Below, piece after piece: positions 13,203 through 22,089 of a stretch of DNA of 23,366 nucleotides. Origin of the DNA: an uncultured Prevotella sp. (lineage in GTDB: Bacteria; Bacteroidota; Bacteroidia; Bacteroidales; Bacteroidaceae); the NCBI GenBank assembly GCA_905234355.1, contig CAJOHP010000007.1, positions 1-23,366 on the forward strand. Direction: 5' to 3'. The notes beneath the pieces were generated by a model. The model worked only from the letters and a program-made list of their open reading frames with translations. It was not told the origin of the DNA and did no database searches. The stretch's first letter is position 1. Each line of letters starts with the position of its first letter. Position numbers and translations under genes: made by a program.

Positions 13203-13634
13203 ATGGCCAAATACAACATTACGGAGCCAAAGGAGAAAGATGCCGCCTACCGTAGCCTGGTAAATCCGAGACTGATGGACGAGTTGAAAGAAAAGATCCT
13301 TGATGTCGTCGTCATGCAGAAGAAGTACAAGGACAAGAATTATTCGGCAAAGAAGCTGGCAGAAGATTTGGGCACCAACACCCGCTACATCTCAGCCGTA
13401 GTCAATGTGCGATTCCACATGAACTACACGTCCTTCATCAACAAGTACCGGATAGAAGAAGCCATGTCGATACTGACAGACCGACGCTATCAGGATCTGC
13501 GCATTGAGGAAGTGAGTGACATGGTGGGATTTTCCAACCGTCAGTCGTTCTATGCTTCGTTCTACAAGTTGATGGGCATTACGCCCAAAGAGTACCGCCT
13601 GCAGCACCTGGCTGCAAAGCAGAAGAAGAAATAG
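13203..13634 (+). CDS. Stand-alone AraC-type DNA-binding protein
   Basis: This 143-residue protein consists of little more than an AraC-family DNA-binding domain. The first helix-turn-helix is at about 47-68 (YSAKKLAEDLGTNTRYISAV). The second is at about 100-121 (IEEVSDMVGFSNRQSFYASF), followed by the family ending MGITPKEYR and a lysine-rich tail. There is no sensor, receiver or membrane segment, so any signal must come from its amount or a partner protein. I chose the ATG at 13203 because the consensus promoter overlaps a longer frame and MAKYNITEPKEKDAAYRS begins the conserved part. The dipeptidyl peptidase III gene follows 25 bases later. Its targets are unknown; it could control its own operon or the divergent rpoD. 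Confidence 0.88.
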   Translation: MAKYNITEPKEKDAAYRSLVNPRLMDELKEKILDVVVMQKKYKDKNYSAKKLAEDLGTNTRYISAVVNVRFHMNYTSFINKYRIEEAMSILTDRRYQDLRIEEVSDMVGFSNRQSFYASFYKLMGITPKEYRLQHLAAKQKKK

Positions 13635-13659
13635 TACAACAAAAGCAGCATGCCCATCC

Positions 13660-15609
13660 ATGGAAGAAATAGCCTATCTTGACGAGCAATTTGCCGACGT
13701 GCAGTTGCTCAGGTATCGTCTGAATGGCTTTGGAAAACTCACCCTCCAGCAGAAAAAACTTACCTACTACCTTTCTCAGGCAGCTTTGTACGGGCGCGAC
13801 ATACTCTTCGACCAGAACGGCCGATATAATCTGCGCATAAGAAAGCTGCTTGAGGTTGTCTTTACTGACTTACTCGTTCCCCACGACACACCCGAGTTTC
13901 AGGCACTGGCCATATACCTGAAGCGCGTCTGGTTTGCCAACGGCATATACCATCACTACGGTTGTGAAAAGTTCCAGCCCGGCTTCTCAAGAGAATATCT
14001 ACGGCAGGTGCTGCACAAAGTCAGTCCCTTCCGCCTGCCACTGGCCGAGGGACAGACCATCGACGATATGTGCGACGAGCTCTTCCCCGTGATCTTCGAC
14101 CCCGACGTGTTGCCCAAGCGGGTAAATAAAGCCGACGGCGACGACCTGGTGGCCACCTCGGCCTGCAACTACTATCAGGGTGTGAGCCAGCAAGAGGCCG
14201 AGCAGTACTACGCTGCCTTGAAAGCCAAGGCAGGCGACGAAGCGCCGTCGTTCGGGCTCAACACCACACTCGTGCGACAGCCCGACGGCACCATAGGCGA
14301 AGAAGTGTGGTGCAGCACCGGCAAGTACGCCAATGCCATACGCCACATCGTCGTGTGGCTGGACAAAGCTGCCGAGGCAGCAGAAAACGAGCAGCAGCGA
14401 CGTGTCATCCGTCTGCTCATCGAATACTATCAGACAGGGAACCTAAAGACGTTCGACAAATACAGTATAGAATGGCTGCAATGCACTGACACACAAGTAG
14501 ATTTTATCAACGGATTCATCGAAGTATATGGCGACCCGTTAGGCCTGAAGGGCTCCTGGGAGGGCTTGGTGGAGTATGTCGACGACGAAGCCACAGAGCG
14601 CATGCGCACCATCAGCCGCCACGCCCAGTGGTTTGAGGATCACTCGCCCGTGGACCCGCGCTTCCGCAAGCCAGTGGTCAAGGGCGTGTCGGCCAATGTC
14701 ATCTGCGCTGCCATGCTCGGAGGCGACGAATACCCCTCCACCGCCATCGGCATCAACCTGCCCAATGCCGACTGGATCCGTGCACGCTACGGTTCGAAGA
14801 GCATCACCATCAGCAATATCACCGACGCCTACAACCAGGCAGCCCGCGGCAACGGTTTCAGAGAGGAGTTCGTAGCCGACGAGACCACCCTTCAGCTCAT
14901 CAACCGCTATGCCGACATCTGCGACGACCTGCATACCGACCTGCACGAGTGTCTCGGCCATGGCAGCGGACAACTGCTGCCAGGCACCGACGCCGACGGG
15001 CTGAAAGCCTACGGCAACACCATAGAAGAGGCACGCGCCGACCTCTTCGCCCTCTATTACATAGCCGACGAGAAGCTTGTGGAACTGGGACTGACTCCGG
15101 ACAGCCAAGCCTACAAGGCACAGTACTATACCTACATGATGAACGGGCTGATGACCCAGCTCGTGCGCATACAGCCTGGCAACCAGATAGAAGAAGCCCA
15201 CATGCGTAACAGGGCACTCATCGCCCACTGGTGCCTGGAGCATGGCAATGCCATGAAAATGGTGAAACGAAACAGCAAAACCTACTTGACAATAAATGAT
15301 TACGAGGAACTGCGAATACTCATTGCCAAGCTACTTGCCGAGGTGCAGCGTATCAAGAGCGAAGGCGACTACGAGGCTGCCAGACAGCTTGTGGAGCAAT
15401 ATGCCGTGAGGATAGACCCGATGCTCCATAAGGAGATACTGCAGCGCTACGAGCGTCTGCACCTGGCACCCTACAAAGGGTTCATCAACCCCGTGCTCAC
15501 GCCCGTCTACGACAAGCAAGGAGTGATGGTCGATGTGCACGTGAGCTACCGCGAGCCCTACGACCAGCAGATGCTCAGATATGGTGCAGAGTATGGCACG
15601 CTAATATAA
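13660..15609 (+). CDS. Dipeptidyl peptidase III (family M49 zinc metallopeptidase)
   Basis: This 649-residue protein should remove dipeptides from the N termini of short peptides. The M49 zinc site is clear: HECLGH at about 429-434 supplies two His ligands and the catalytic Glu, and EEARAD at about 456-461 supplies the third ligand. HECLGH, rather than the eukaryotic HELLGH, is the form known from Bacteroides thetaiotaomicron DPP III. No signal peptide or lipobox is visible (it begins MEEIAYLDEQF), so it is likely cytoplasmic and involved in peptide turnover. Another ATG ten bases upstream is out of frame, which supports 13660; no Shine-Dalgarno site is present. It lies between the AraC-type gene and the AlkD-like gene, six bases before the latter, in one transcription unit. 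Confidence 0.93.
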   Translation: MEEIAYLDEQFADVQLLRYRLNGFGKLTLQQKKLTYYLSQAALYGRDILFDQNGRYNLRIRKLLEVVFTDLLVPHDTPEFQALAIYLKRVWFANGIYHHYGCEKFQPGFSREYLRQVLHKVSPFRLPLAEGQTIDDMCDELFPVIFDPDVLPKRVNKADGDDLVATSACNYYQGVSQQEAEQYYAALKAKAGDEAPSFGLNTTLVRQPDGTIGEEVWCSTGKYANAIRHIVVWLDKAAEAAENEQQRRVIRLLIEYYQTGNLKTFDKYSIEWLQCTDTQVDFINGFIEVYGDPLGLKGSWEGLVEYVDDEATERMRTISRHAQWFEDHSPVDPRFRKPVVKGVSANVICAAMLGGDEYPSTAIGINLPNADWIRARYGSKSITISNITDAYNQAARGNGFREEFVADETTLQLINRYADICDDLHTDLHECLGHGSGQLLPGTDADGLKAYGNTIEEARADLFALYYIADEKLVELGLTPDSQAYKAQYYTYMMNGLMTQLVRIQPGNQIEEAHMRNRALIAHWCLEHGNAMKMVKRNSKTYLTINDYEELRILIAKLLAEVQRIKSEGDYEAARQLVEQYAVRIDPMLHKEILQRYERLHLAPYKGFINPVLTPVYDKQGVMVDVHVSYREPYDQQMLRYGAEYGTLI

Positions 15610-15615
15610 GAAAAG

Positions 15616-16239
15616 ATGAAGGACAGCGACGTGAACGAACGGGTGAAGGCCATCAAGCAGTCGTTTCGCTTGATGATGGATGGTGCAACGGCACAGTCGA
15701 TGCGAGACAAAGGACTGCGCTACCGCCTGAACTGGGGTGCCACCCTACCCCGTCTGCGCGAGAAGGCCGACGAGACGGGGCCCGACTACGAGCTGGCCAT
15801 CGCGCTGTGGAAAGAAGACGTGCGTGAGTGCAAGATACTGGCCACAATGATCATGCCACCCGACGAGATGCTACCCGAGGTGGCCGACATCTGGATGGAG
15901 CAGACCGACAGCGTGGAGATAGCAGAACAAGCTGCATACAACCTTTTTCAGCATTTACCCTATGCCGCCGAGAAAGCATTCGGATGGCTCGCTTCACCCC
16001 TCGACCTGCCGCAACTGTGCGGCTATCACATCCTTAGCCGTCTCTTCATGCGAGGACAGGAGCCCAACGAACAAGGCATCAACGAGTTCCTCGATCAGGC
16101 ATTATGCGCTCTGCAAAGCCAGAATATCGCGCTACGTAAAGCTGCGATGCAGAGTGTGTTACACTTTTCTGATTTAGGACTGCTTTATCAGCGCCTGGCC
16201 CATTCTGCCGTAAAGAGCATAGGAATGGACTTCGTGTAG
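15616..16239 (+). CDS. AlkD-like DNA alkylation repair family protein (HEAT-like repeats)
   Basis: This 207-residue, all-helical protein resembles the AlkC/AlkD family of HEAT-repeat DNA glycosylases, which remove alkylated bases. The best-preserved block is MRDKGLRYRLNWGATLPRL followed by ALWKEDVRECKILATM, which fits the helix pair ending in the LWxxxxRExxxLA pattern. A later WMEQTDSVEIAEQAAYNLF segment may correspond to the region holding the catalytic Trp/Asp of AlkD, and LRKAAMQSVLHF to the conserved Arg repeat; I cannot confirm active-site residues by eye. It is somewhat shorter than typical AlkD (about 230-240). It is the last gene of the AraC-type/DPP III unit, ending in a terminator. 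It could be a non-catalytic relative. Confidence 0.75.
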   Translation: MKDSDVNERVKAIKQSFRLMMDGATAQSMRDKGLRYRLNWGATLPRLREKADETGPDYELAIALWKEDVRECKILATMIMPPDEMLPEVADIWMEQTDSVEIAEQAAYNLFQHLPYAAEKAFGWLASPLDLPQLCGYHILSRLFMRGQEPNEQGINEFLDQALCALQSQNIALRKAAMQSVLHFSDLGLLYQRLAHSAVKSIGMDFV

Positions 16240-16270
16240 GCGACTGCCCGTGTCAGTCGCACTTCTCCTT
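16240..16270 (+). terminator. Terminator after the AlkD-like gene
   Basis: GCGACTG (16240-16246) and CAGTCGC (16254-16260) form a perfect 7-bp stem with a 7-base loop, starting at the base after the stop codon. The tail ACTTCTCCTT is only moderately T-rich. It separates this unit from the batD-batE promoter. Confidence 0.65.
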
Positions 16271-16287
16271 AAAAAGATGTTAAGATA

Positions 16288-16319
16288 TTTGGTGGGGTCG
16301 GTGAAAAGCCATAACTTTG
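16288..16319 (+). promoter_or_regulatory. Promoter of the batD-batE unit
   Basis: TTTG (16288-16291), a 20-base spacer and TAACTTTG (16312-16319) match the Bacteroidota consensus. Transcription should begin near 16326. That leaves about ten bases before the ATG at 16336 and about 22 before the in-frame ATG at 16348, so the second may be the true start. Confidence 0.8.
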
Positions 16320-16335
16320 CAGGCTAAAAGTATAA

Positions 16336-18966
16336 ATGCAAAGATTAATGAGCGAATATCTACACATAACTCTTCCCACTCGCCTCAGAATCATGCTTCT
16401 CGTGATGCTCTCCTTTGTCTGGGCCGTCGCTACGGCACAGACGCTTACCGTGAGAGCACCACAGCAGGTGGCCGTGGGCGAACAGTTCAGGCTTCAGTAC
16501 ACGGCCAACACGCAAGATGTGAGCGGATTCCGCGTCGGACAGATACCCGACGCCTTCGAAGTGCTCATGGGGCCGAGTACTAGCACGCAGAGCAGCGTGC
16601 AGATAGTCAACGGCAGGACCACGGTGTCGTCGTCGGTGACCTACACCTACATCCTTTCTGCCACATCCCACGGCACCTTCACCATCCCCCCTGCACACAT
16701 CAACGCCGGCGGAAAGCAAGTCAGCTCGTCGGCTGCCAAGATTGTGGTCAGCGGACAGGCACACAGCCAGCAGGGAGGCGGCAGGAGCCAAGGCCAGCGA
16801 CAGCCCGGCAGGCCAAGGGCAGCAGGGTCGGCCATCACCGCCGATGACCTCTTCATCAAGGTTATTGCCTCCAAGCGTCGAGTAGTAGAGCAGGAGCCCG
16901 TACTGCTCACCTACAAGGTCTACTCGCTCGTTGACCTCACACAGCTCGAGGGAAAGATGCCCGACCTCAAAGGCTTCCACACCCAGGAGGTGGAGCTGCC
17001 GCAGCAGAAGAGCTTCAAGGTGGAGCAATACAACGGCCGGCCGTACCGCACCGTCACCTGGAGCCAGTATGTCATGTTCCCCCAGATGTCGGGCAAACTG
17101 CAGGTGCCCCCCATTACCTTCAGTGGCATCGTCATGCAGCAAGACCGCAGCATAGACCCCTTTGAGGCCTTCTTCAACGGCGGCAGCAACTACATAGAGG
17201 TGAAGAAAGAGCTCAAGGCACCCGGCGTGGAGATACAAGTGGACCCACTGCCACAGCGTCCGTCGGGATTCTCGGGCGGTGTGGGAACTTTCAGCATCAA
17301 GGCCGCCATAGACAAGCAGCAGGTGAAGGCCAACGACCCTGTGAAGGTGAGTGTCACCATCAGCGGCAAAGGCAACCTGAAGCTCATCAAGCAGCCCATC
17401 GTGAGCTTCCCTAAAGACTTTGACAGCTACGACCCCAAGAGCACAGACAAGACACGACTCACAACAGCCGGTGTGGAAGGCAGCATCGTCTACGACTACC
17501 TTGCTGTGCCGCGCCATCAGGGCGAATACGATATACCGCCTGTGGAGTTTACCTACTACGACACCTCGTCACGCCAGTATCGCACCATCAAGACAGAGCC
17601 CTTCCATCTCATCGTGGAGAAAGGACTGGGCAGCGGCACCACCGTGCAGCACTTTGGCACGAAGGAAGACGTGCAGATGCTCGCCAAGGACATACGCCAC
17701 ATCAAGCTAGGCGACTACAAGCAACAGGAGGGCGGACAGCTCTTCTTTGCCAGTAAAGCCTACTGGACGCTGCTGATCCTGATGCTTATAGCCTTCATCT
17801 CGCTCTTCCTCCTGTTCCGCCGCAGAGCCATTGAGAATGCCGACGTGGTGAAGTCGAAAGGACGCAAGGCCGACAAGGTGGCTGCCAAGCGGCTGAAGAA
17901 AGCCCGCAAGCTGATGGCGGCCCAGCAGGCGTCGTCTTTCTACGACGAGGTACTCAGAGCTCTATGGGGCTATGTGAGCGACAAACTCAACATCAGCGTG
18001 GAGCAGCTGTCGCGCGAGAACATCGCTGCACAGCTCTCAGGACGTGAAGTGGGAGAAGATACCGTAGGCCGCTTCATCAGCGCCATCGACGAGTGCGAGT
18101 ATGCCCGCTACGCCCCCGGCGACGCCCAGGGCAACATGAGCAAAGTGTATGACAAGGCCATGACGGCCATTGGTGAGATAGAAGACAGCATGAAGAGACG
18201 CAAAACCACCACCCCACACCCCGCAGCACGACTGCTGCTCATCGCCCTCCTGACCATGGCACAGGCTGTGGCCCTGGCAGCCACGAAGGAAGAAGCCGAC
18301 TCGGCCTACACCAGCGGACACTATCAGCAAGCCGTACAGCTGTATGAGGAGATGCTGCAGAAAGGGCCGAGCGCCGAGCTCTACTACAATCTCGGCAACG
18401 CATACTACCGCCAGGACCACATCACACGTGCCATCATCAGCTACGAGCGCGCACTGCTGCTCACCCCGGGCGATGCCGACATCAAATTCAACCTGCAGAT
18501 GGCACAAAGCAAGACGGCCGACAAGGTGGTGCCCGAAAGCGAGATGTTCTTCGTGACATGGTATCACGCCCTGGTCAACATGGCCAGTGCCGACGCATGG
18601 GCACGCACGGCGCTGGCCGCCCTGGCGCTGGCCATAGTCCTGGCACTGCTCTATCTCTTTGCTGGAGCAGTAGCTCTGCGCAAGATTGGATTCTTCGGGG
18701 CGGCAGCCATGCTGCTCGTTTTCCTGCTGGCCAACGGCTTCGCATGGCAGCAGAAACACGCCATAGAGCATCGCACGGGGGCGATCATCGTCGAGGGAGC
18801 GGTACCTGTAAAGAGCACACCAGCCGACAACGGCACCGATCTCTTCATACTGCACGAGGGAACAAAAGTCAGCGTCAGCGATGCCACAATGAGCCAGTGG
18901 CGCGAAATCACCGTGCCCGACGGCAAGCGAGGATGGGTGAAAACCCACCAGATAGAAATGATCTAA
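16336..18966 (+). CDS. BatD-BatE fusion membrane protein (aerotolerance family)
   Basis: This 876-residue protein combines two proteins normally encoded by neighbouring genes. Residues 1-618 are BatD: a signal peptide ending VATAQ, a periplasmic beta-rich region (VRAPQQVAVGEQFRL, SYTYILSATSHGTFTIPPA-like pattern), a transmembrane helix at about 476-495 and a charged cytoplasmic tail. From M619 (MKRRKT) it is BatE. A hydrophobic segment that would be BatE's signal peptide (about 632-648) comes first, then TPR repeats (about 650-725, AELYYNLGNAYYRQDHITRAIISYERAL). Two membrane helices follow (about 756-780 and 786-806) and a C-terminal SH3-like domain ending RGWVKTHQIEMI. Bat proteins are linked to stress tolerance and envelope assembly with MoxR and VWA partners, none of which is here. 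ATG at 16348 is an alternative start. Confidence 0.88.
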   Translation: MQRLMSEYLHITLPTRLRIMLLVMLSFVWAVATAQTLTVRAPQQVAVGEQFRLQYTANTQDVSGFRVGQIPDAFEVLMGPSTSTQSSVQIVNGRTTVSSSVTYTYILSATSHGTFTIPPAHINAGGKQVSSSAAKIVVSGQAHSQQGGGRSQGQRQPGRPRAAGSAITADDLFIKVIASKRRVVEQEPVLLTYKVYSLVDLTQLEGKMPDLKGFHTQEVELPQQKSFKVEQYNGRPYRTVTWSQYVMFPQMSGKLQVPPITFSGIVMQQDRSIDPFEAFFNGGSNYIEVKKELKAPGVEIQVDPLPQRPSGFSGGVGTFSIKAAIDKQQVKANDPVKVSVTISGKGNLKLIKQPIVSFPKDFDSYDPKSTDKTRLTTAGVEGSIVYDYLAVPRHQGEYDIPPVEFTYYDTSSRQYRTIKTEPFHLIVEKGLGSGTTVQHFGTKEDVQMLAKDIRHIKLGDYKQQEGGQLFFASKAYWTLLILMLIAFISLFLLFRRRAIENADVVKSKGRKADKVAAKRLKKARKLMAAQQASSFYDEVLRALWGYVSDKLNISVEQLSRENIAAQLSGREVGEDTVGRFISAIDECEYARYAPGDAQGNMSKVYDKAMTAIGEIEDSMKRRKTTTPHPAARLLLIALLTMAQAVALAATKEEADSAYTSGHYQQAVQLYEEMLQKGPSAELYYNLGNAYYRQDHITRAIISYERALLLTPGDADIKFNLQMAQSKTADKVVPESEMFFVTWYHALVNMASADAWARTALAALALAIVLALLYLFAGAVALRKIGFFGAAAMLLVFLLANGFAWQQKHAIEHRTGAIIVEGAVPVKSTPADNGTDLFILHEGTKVSVSDATMSQWREITVPDGKRGWVKTHQIEMI

Positions 18967-18981
18967 CCTCTTTCCCCCACG

Positions 18982-19695
18982 ATGACAATGGCACATACAC
19001 TCGACCAGCTCATAGCGCTTGACAAAGAGCTCCTGCTCACCGTCAATGGCAGCGATTCGCTCTTCATCGACGGACTGGCCCACACCCTTACCACGGCCAC
19101 CACCTGGGTGCCGCTCTATGTGGCGCTATTCTACCTCGTACTGAAAAACAACGACACCATACAGAAGATAGTGTGGATAGTAGCATGCGCCCTACTGTGC
19201 GTACTGCTGGCTGGCACTACCGACGACCTCATTGTCAAACCTCTGGTGGAGCGCTGGCGGCCCACCCACGACCCGCAGATAGGTATGGCGGTTGACGTGG
19301 TCAATGGCTATCGCGGCGGCAACTACGGATTCTTCTCTGCCCATGCCAGCAATACATTCAGCCTTGCCGTCTTCTTCGCACTGCTCGTCAGAAGCCATGC
19401 GCTGACGGTTTTCCTCGTGACATGGTCGCTCACCAACTGCTGGACACGCATGTACCTCGGCGTACACTATCCCGGCGACATCGCCTGCGGACTGCTGTGG
19501 GGAGCCACGGTGGGCGTCACCGTGTGGTGCCTGCATCGCTACGTGGCCAGGCGAATCGACACAAAGGCATCTTTCATATCGACGCACTACACGCCGTCAG
19601 GCTATCTCGCCACCGACGTCGACGTGGTGATAGCCATACTCATCTTCACACTCTTCTATGCTCTCATCAGGGCCTGCTTCTTCCTTTATGTGTAG
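18982..19695 (+). CDS. PAP2-family membrane phosphatase (undecaprenyl-diphosphatase-like)
   Basis: This 237-residue integral membrane protein probably dephosphorylates a lipid pyrophosphate such as undecaprenyl diphosphate or a phosphatidyl substrate. The three type-2 phosphatidic-acid phosphatase motifs are present: K86 with R93-P94 in KPLVERWRP, the SxH motif in FFSAHASN (S119, H121) and R156, H162, D166 in RMYLGVHYPGD. The second motif has SAH in place of the common SGH. About six hydrophobic segments are visible, with a last one at the very C terminus (VVIAILIFTLFYALI). It starts 15 bases after the batD-batE stop, consistent with one transcript and an envelope role. Lipid A and UndPP substrates cannot be told apart by sequence alone. 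Confidence 0.9.
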   Translation: MTMAHTLDQLIALDKELLLTVNGSDSLFIDGLAHTLTTATTWVPLYVALFYLVLKNNDTIQKIVWIVACALLCVLLAGTTDDLIVKPLVERWRPTHDPQIGMAVDVVNGYRGGNYGFFSAHASNTFSLAVFFALLVRSHALTVFLVTWSLTNCWTRMYLGVHYPGDIACGLLWGATVGVTVWCLHRYVARRIDTKASFISTHYTPSGYLATDVDVVIAILIFTLFYALIRACFFLYV

Positions 19696-19741
19696 TGGCA
19701 CAGGGGGGAAGACGGCTGCATAAGAACAACTACCAGAAATC

Positions 19742-20956
19742 ATGTCACCAAAACACATACGCATCAGCGACTACGACTATCCGCTGCCCGACGAGCGCAT
19801 AGCCAAATATCCGCTGCCGCAGCGCGACCATTCGAAGCTGCTTATATATAATAAAGGTGTGGTGAGCCACGACCTGTTCTGTCACCTGCCTGAGTATCTG
19901 CCCGGGGGAGCACTGATGGTGTTCAACAACACCAAGGTCATCCAGGCCCGTCTGCACTTCCACAAGAGTACGGGCGCCCTCATCGAAGTGTTTCTCCTGG
20001 AGCCAGCCCTACCCTCCGACTACGAGCTCATTTTTCAGGCCACAGGCCACTGCTCGTGGTACTGCATGATAGGCAACCTGAAGAAATGGAAAGAAGGACC
20101 GCTCACCCGACAGCTGCAGATAGGCGCACAGCAGTTTACTCTCACCATCGAGCGTGGCGAGATGCACGGCACTAGCCATCGCATAGACTTCAGCTGGGAC
20201 TCGCCCGGTGTCTCGTTTGCCGAGCTGATAGACGTCATCGGCGAGCTGCCCATACCGCCCTACCTCAACCGTGCTACGCAGGAGAGCGACAAGACCACCT
20301 ACCAGACCGTCTACTCCAAGATCAAGGGCAGCGTGGCCGCCCCCACGGCCGGACTGCACTTCACCCCCGAGGTGCTCGCATCCCTCGACGCCCACGGCAT
20401 AGACCGCGAGGAACTCACACTGCACGTGGGCGCCGGCACCTTCAAGCCTGTCAAGAGCACCATGATAGAAGGTCACGTGATGCACACCGAGTATGTAAGC
20501 GTGAGCCGCCACACCCTCGACAAGCTGCTCCGCCACCAGTGCCGGGCCATTGCTGTGGGCACCACCAGCGTGCGCACGCTCGAGAGCCTCTACTACATGG
20601 GACTCAAGGTGATGAAAAACCCGCATCTCGCACCCGAGGAGCTCCATGTGACACAGTGGGAACCCTACGATACCGAGGCCGCCGCCCCCCCGCAAGAGGC
20701 CATCGCAGCACTGCGCGACTGGCTCGACTCCAGTGCACTGAGCGTGCTCAACAGCAGCACACAGATTATCATAGCACCAAGCTACGAATACAAGATCGTG
20801 AAGATGCTCGTCACCAATTTCCACCAGCCGCAAAGCACACTGCTGCTCCTGGTGAGCGCCTTCGTCAAGGGCGACTGGAAACGCATCTACCGCTATGCAC
20901 TCGACAACGACTTCCGATTCCTGAGCTACGGCGACAGCTCGTTGCTCATACCGTGA
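19742..20956 (+). CDS. queA: S-adenosylmethionine:tRNA ribosyltransferase-isomerase
   Basis: This 404-residue cytoplasmic enzyme transfers and rearranges the ribose of S-adenosylmethionine onto preQ1 at tRNA position 34, making epoxyqueuosine. Family motifs run in order: ISDYDYPLPDERIAKYPL at the N terminus, MVFNNTKVIQARL, PTAGLHFTPEVL, LHVGAGTFKPVK, GTTSVRTLESL and the C-terminal LVTNFHQPQSTLLLLVSAF with RFLSYGDSSLL. It is longer than the roughly 350 residues of proteobacterial QueA. The extra length lies in the region after the GTTSVRT block, as in other Bacteroidota copies. It follows the PAP2 gene by 46 bases and precedes the Smr gene by 39, so co-transcription is likely. Other queuosine genes are not in the window. 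Confidence 0.97.
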   Translation: MSPKHIRISDYDYPLPDERIAKYPLPQRDHSKLLIYNKGVVSHDLFCHLPEYLPGGALMVFNNTKVIQARLHFHKSTGALIEVFLLEPALPSDYELIFQATGHCSWYCMIGNLKKWKEGPLTRQLQIGAQQFTLTIERGEMHGTSHRIDFSWDSPGVSFAELIDVIGELPIPPYLNRATQESDKTTYQTVYSKIKGSVAAPTAGLHFTPEVLASLDAHGIDREELTLHVGAGTFKPVKSTMIEGHVMHTEYVSVSRHTLDKLLRHQCRAIAVGTTSVRTLESLYYMGLKVMKNPHLAPEELHVTQWEPYDTEAAAPPQEAIAALRDWLDSSALSVLNSSTQIIIAPSYEYKIVKMLVTNFHQPQSTLLLLVSAFVKGDWKRIYRYALDNDFRFLSYGDSSLLIP

Positions 20957-20995
20957 AGCCATTTACTATATAAACACTCACATAACAGAAAGCAC

Positions 20996-22072
20996 ATGAA
21001 AATAGGAGACAAAGTAAGATTCCTCAGTGAAGTGGGCGGCGGTCGTGTCGCCGGCTTTCAGGGTAAAGATATCGTGCTGGTGGAAGACGAGGACGGCTTC
21101 GACGTGCCCATGCGCATCAGCGAGGTCGTTGTGATAGGCGAGGAGAACTATGACACTGGCCACGTGGTGGAGATGAAACAGCGTGGCACGAAGGCTGCCG
21201 ATGACGTCGAAGTGGAACCTGCCGACAAGCCTGTCAACTTCACCCCCATGCCTCAGGAGCGCAAGGGAGGAGAGCAGCTGTCGGCTTACCTCGCCTTTGT
21301 GCCCATCGACGTGAAAGACCTCACACACACACGCTTCGAGACATTTTTCGTCAACGACTCCAACTACTTTATCCGCTTCGCCTACCTCTCGGCCGAAGGA
21401 GCAGGATGGAAGCTGCGCCACACGGCCGAGGTGGAGCCCAATACCAAGCTCTTCCTCGAGGAGTTCGGACGGGAAGACCTGCAGGAGCTTGAGCGCGTGG
21501 GCGTGCAGCTTGTGGCCTACAAGCGAGGCAAGAATTTCATGCTGAAACCCGCCGTCGACGTGCAGCTGCGCATAGACGCCGTCAAGTTCTACAAGCTACA
21601 TACCTTCCACCCGACCATGTTCTTCGAGCAGCCCGCACTGATCTACACCATCGTGGAGAGCGACAAGCCCGCACGCCCCTTGGTCGTAGACCCCCAGCAG
21701 CTGCGCAAGGCCTTCGGCTCGGCCGCCGAGCCGTCATCGTCGCAGGCTAAACCGTCAGCCCCCATCCTGCGCTACGACGAAAAAGGCGACGGCACACTCG
21801 TGGTCGACCTGCATGCCGACGCCCTGCTCGACAACCAGCAGGGACTCACAGGCATAGACATACTCAACTACCAGCTCGACACCCTGCGCAAGGTGCTCAC
21901 CGAGCACAAGAAAGACAAGGGGCTGAAGATAGTATTCATCCACGGCAAGGGCGACGGCGTGCTCCGACGCGCTATCATCAACGAGCTGCACTACCGCTAC
22001 AAGCAGTACACCTATCAGGACGCATCGTTTCAAGAATACGGCTATGGCGCCACACAAGTGACCATACGCTGA
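20996..22072 (+). CDS. DUF2027 and Smr domain protein
   Basis: This 358-residue protein is found mainly in Bacteroidota. The N-terminal part (MKIGDKVRFLSEVGGGRVAGF) is a small beta-barrel like the nucleic-acid-binding start of MutS2-type proteins. The DUF2027 region covers the middle (about 70-240, with FFVNDSNYFIRFAYLS). A low-complexity Ser/Pro/Ala linker (about 240-255) leads to a C-terminal Smr domain (about 265-358). This has the VVDLHADAL and IVFIHGKGDGVLRRAI motifs of Smr endonucleases. A role in RNA or DNA cleavage, perhaps ribosome quality control as for MutS2/Smr proteins, is plausible but unproven. It lies 17 bases before nadE on the same strand. Confidence 0.9.
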   Translation: MKIGDKVRFLSEVGGGRVAGFQGKDIVLVEDEDGFDVPMRISEVVVIGEENYDTGHVVEMKQRGTKAADDVEVEPADKPVNFTPMPQERKGGEQLSAYLAFVPIDVKDLTHTRFETFFVNDSNYFIRFAYLSAEGAGWKLRHTAEVEPNTKLFLEEFGREDLQELERVGVQLVAYKRGKNFMLKPAVDVQLRIDAVKFYKLHTFHPTMFFEQPALIYTIVESDKPARPLVVDPQQLRKAFGSAAEPSSSQAKPSAPILRYDEKGDGTLVVDLHADALLDNQQGLTGIDILNYQLDTLRKVLTEHKKDKGLKIVFIHGKGDGVLRRAIINELHYRYKQYTYQDASFQEYGYGATQVTIR

Positions 22073-22089
22073 CATACGGAAAAGAACAC

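Noticed and set aside
12741..13219. Two minus-strand frames of 99 and 70 codons in the rpoD/AraC gap
   Set aside because: Phe/Cys-rich, no family features, no ribosome-binding site, and A/T-rich composition unlike neighbouring genes. One overlaps the promoter of the opposite gene.
16360..17517. A 385-codon frame antisense to batD-batE
   Set aside because: Long but with the His/Leu/Val/Gly bias of a shadow frame. The sense strand has a signal peptide, TPR and SH3 features and a consensus promoter.
18037..19083. A 348-codon frame antisense to the batE part and the PAP2 gene start
   Set aside because: It crosses two well-supported sense genes and the gap between them, and its product has no recognisable motif.
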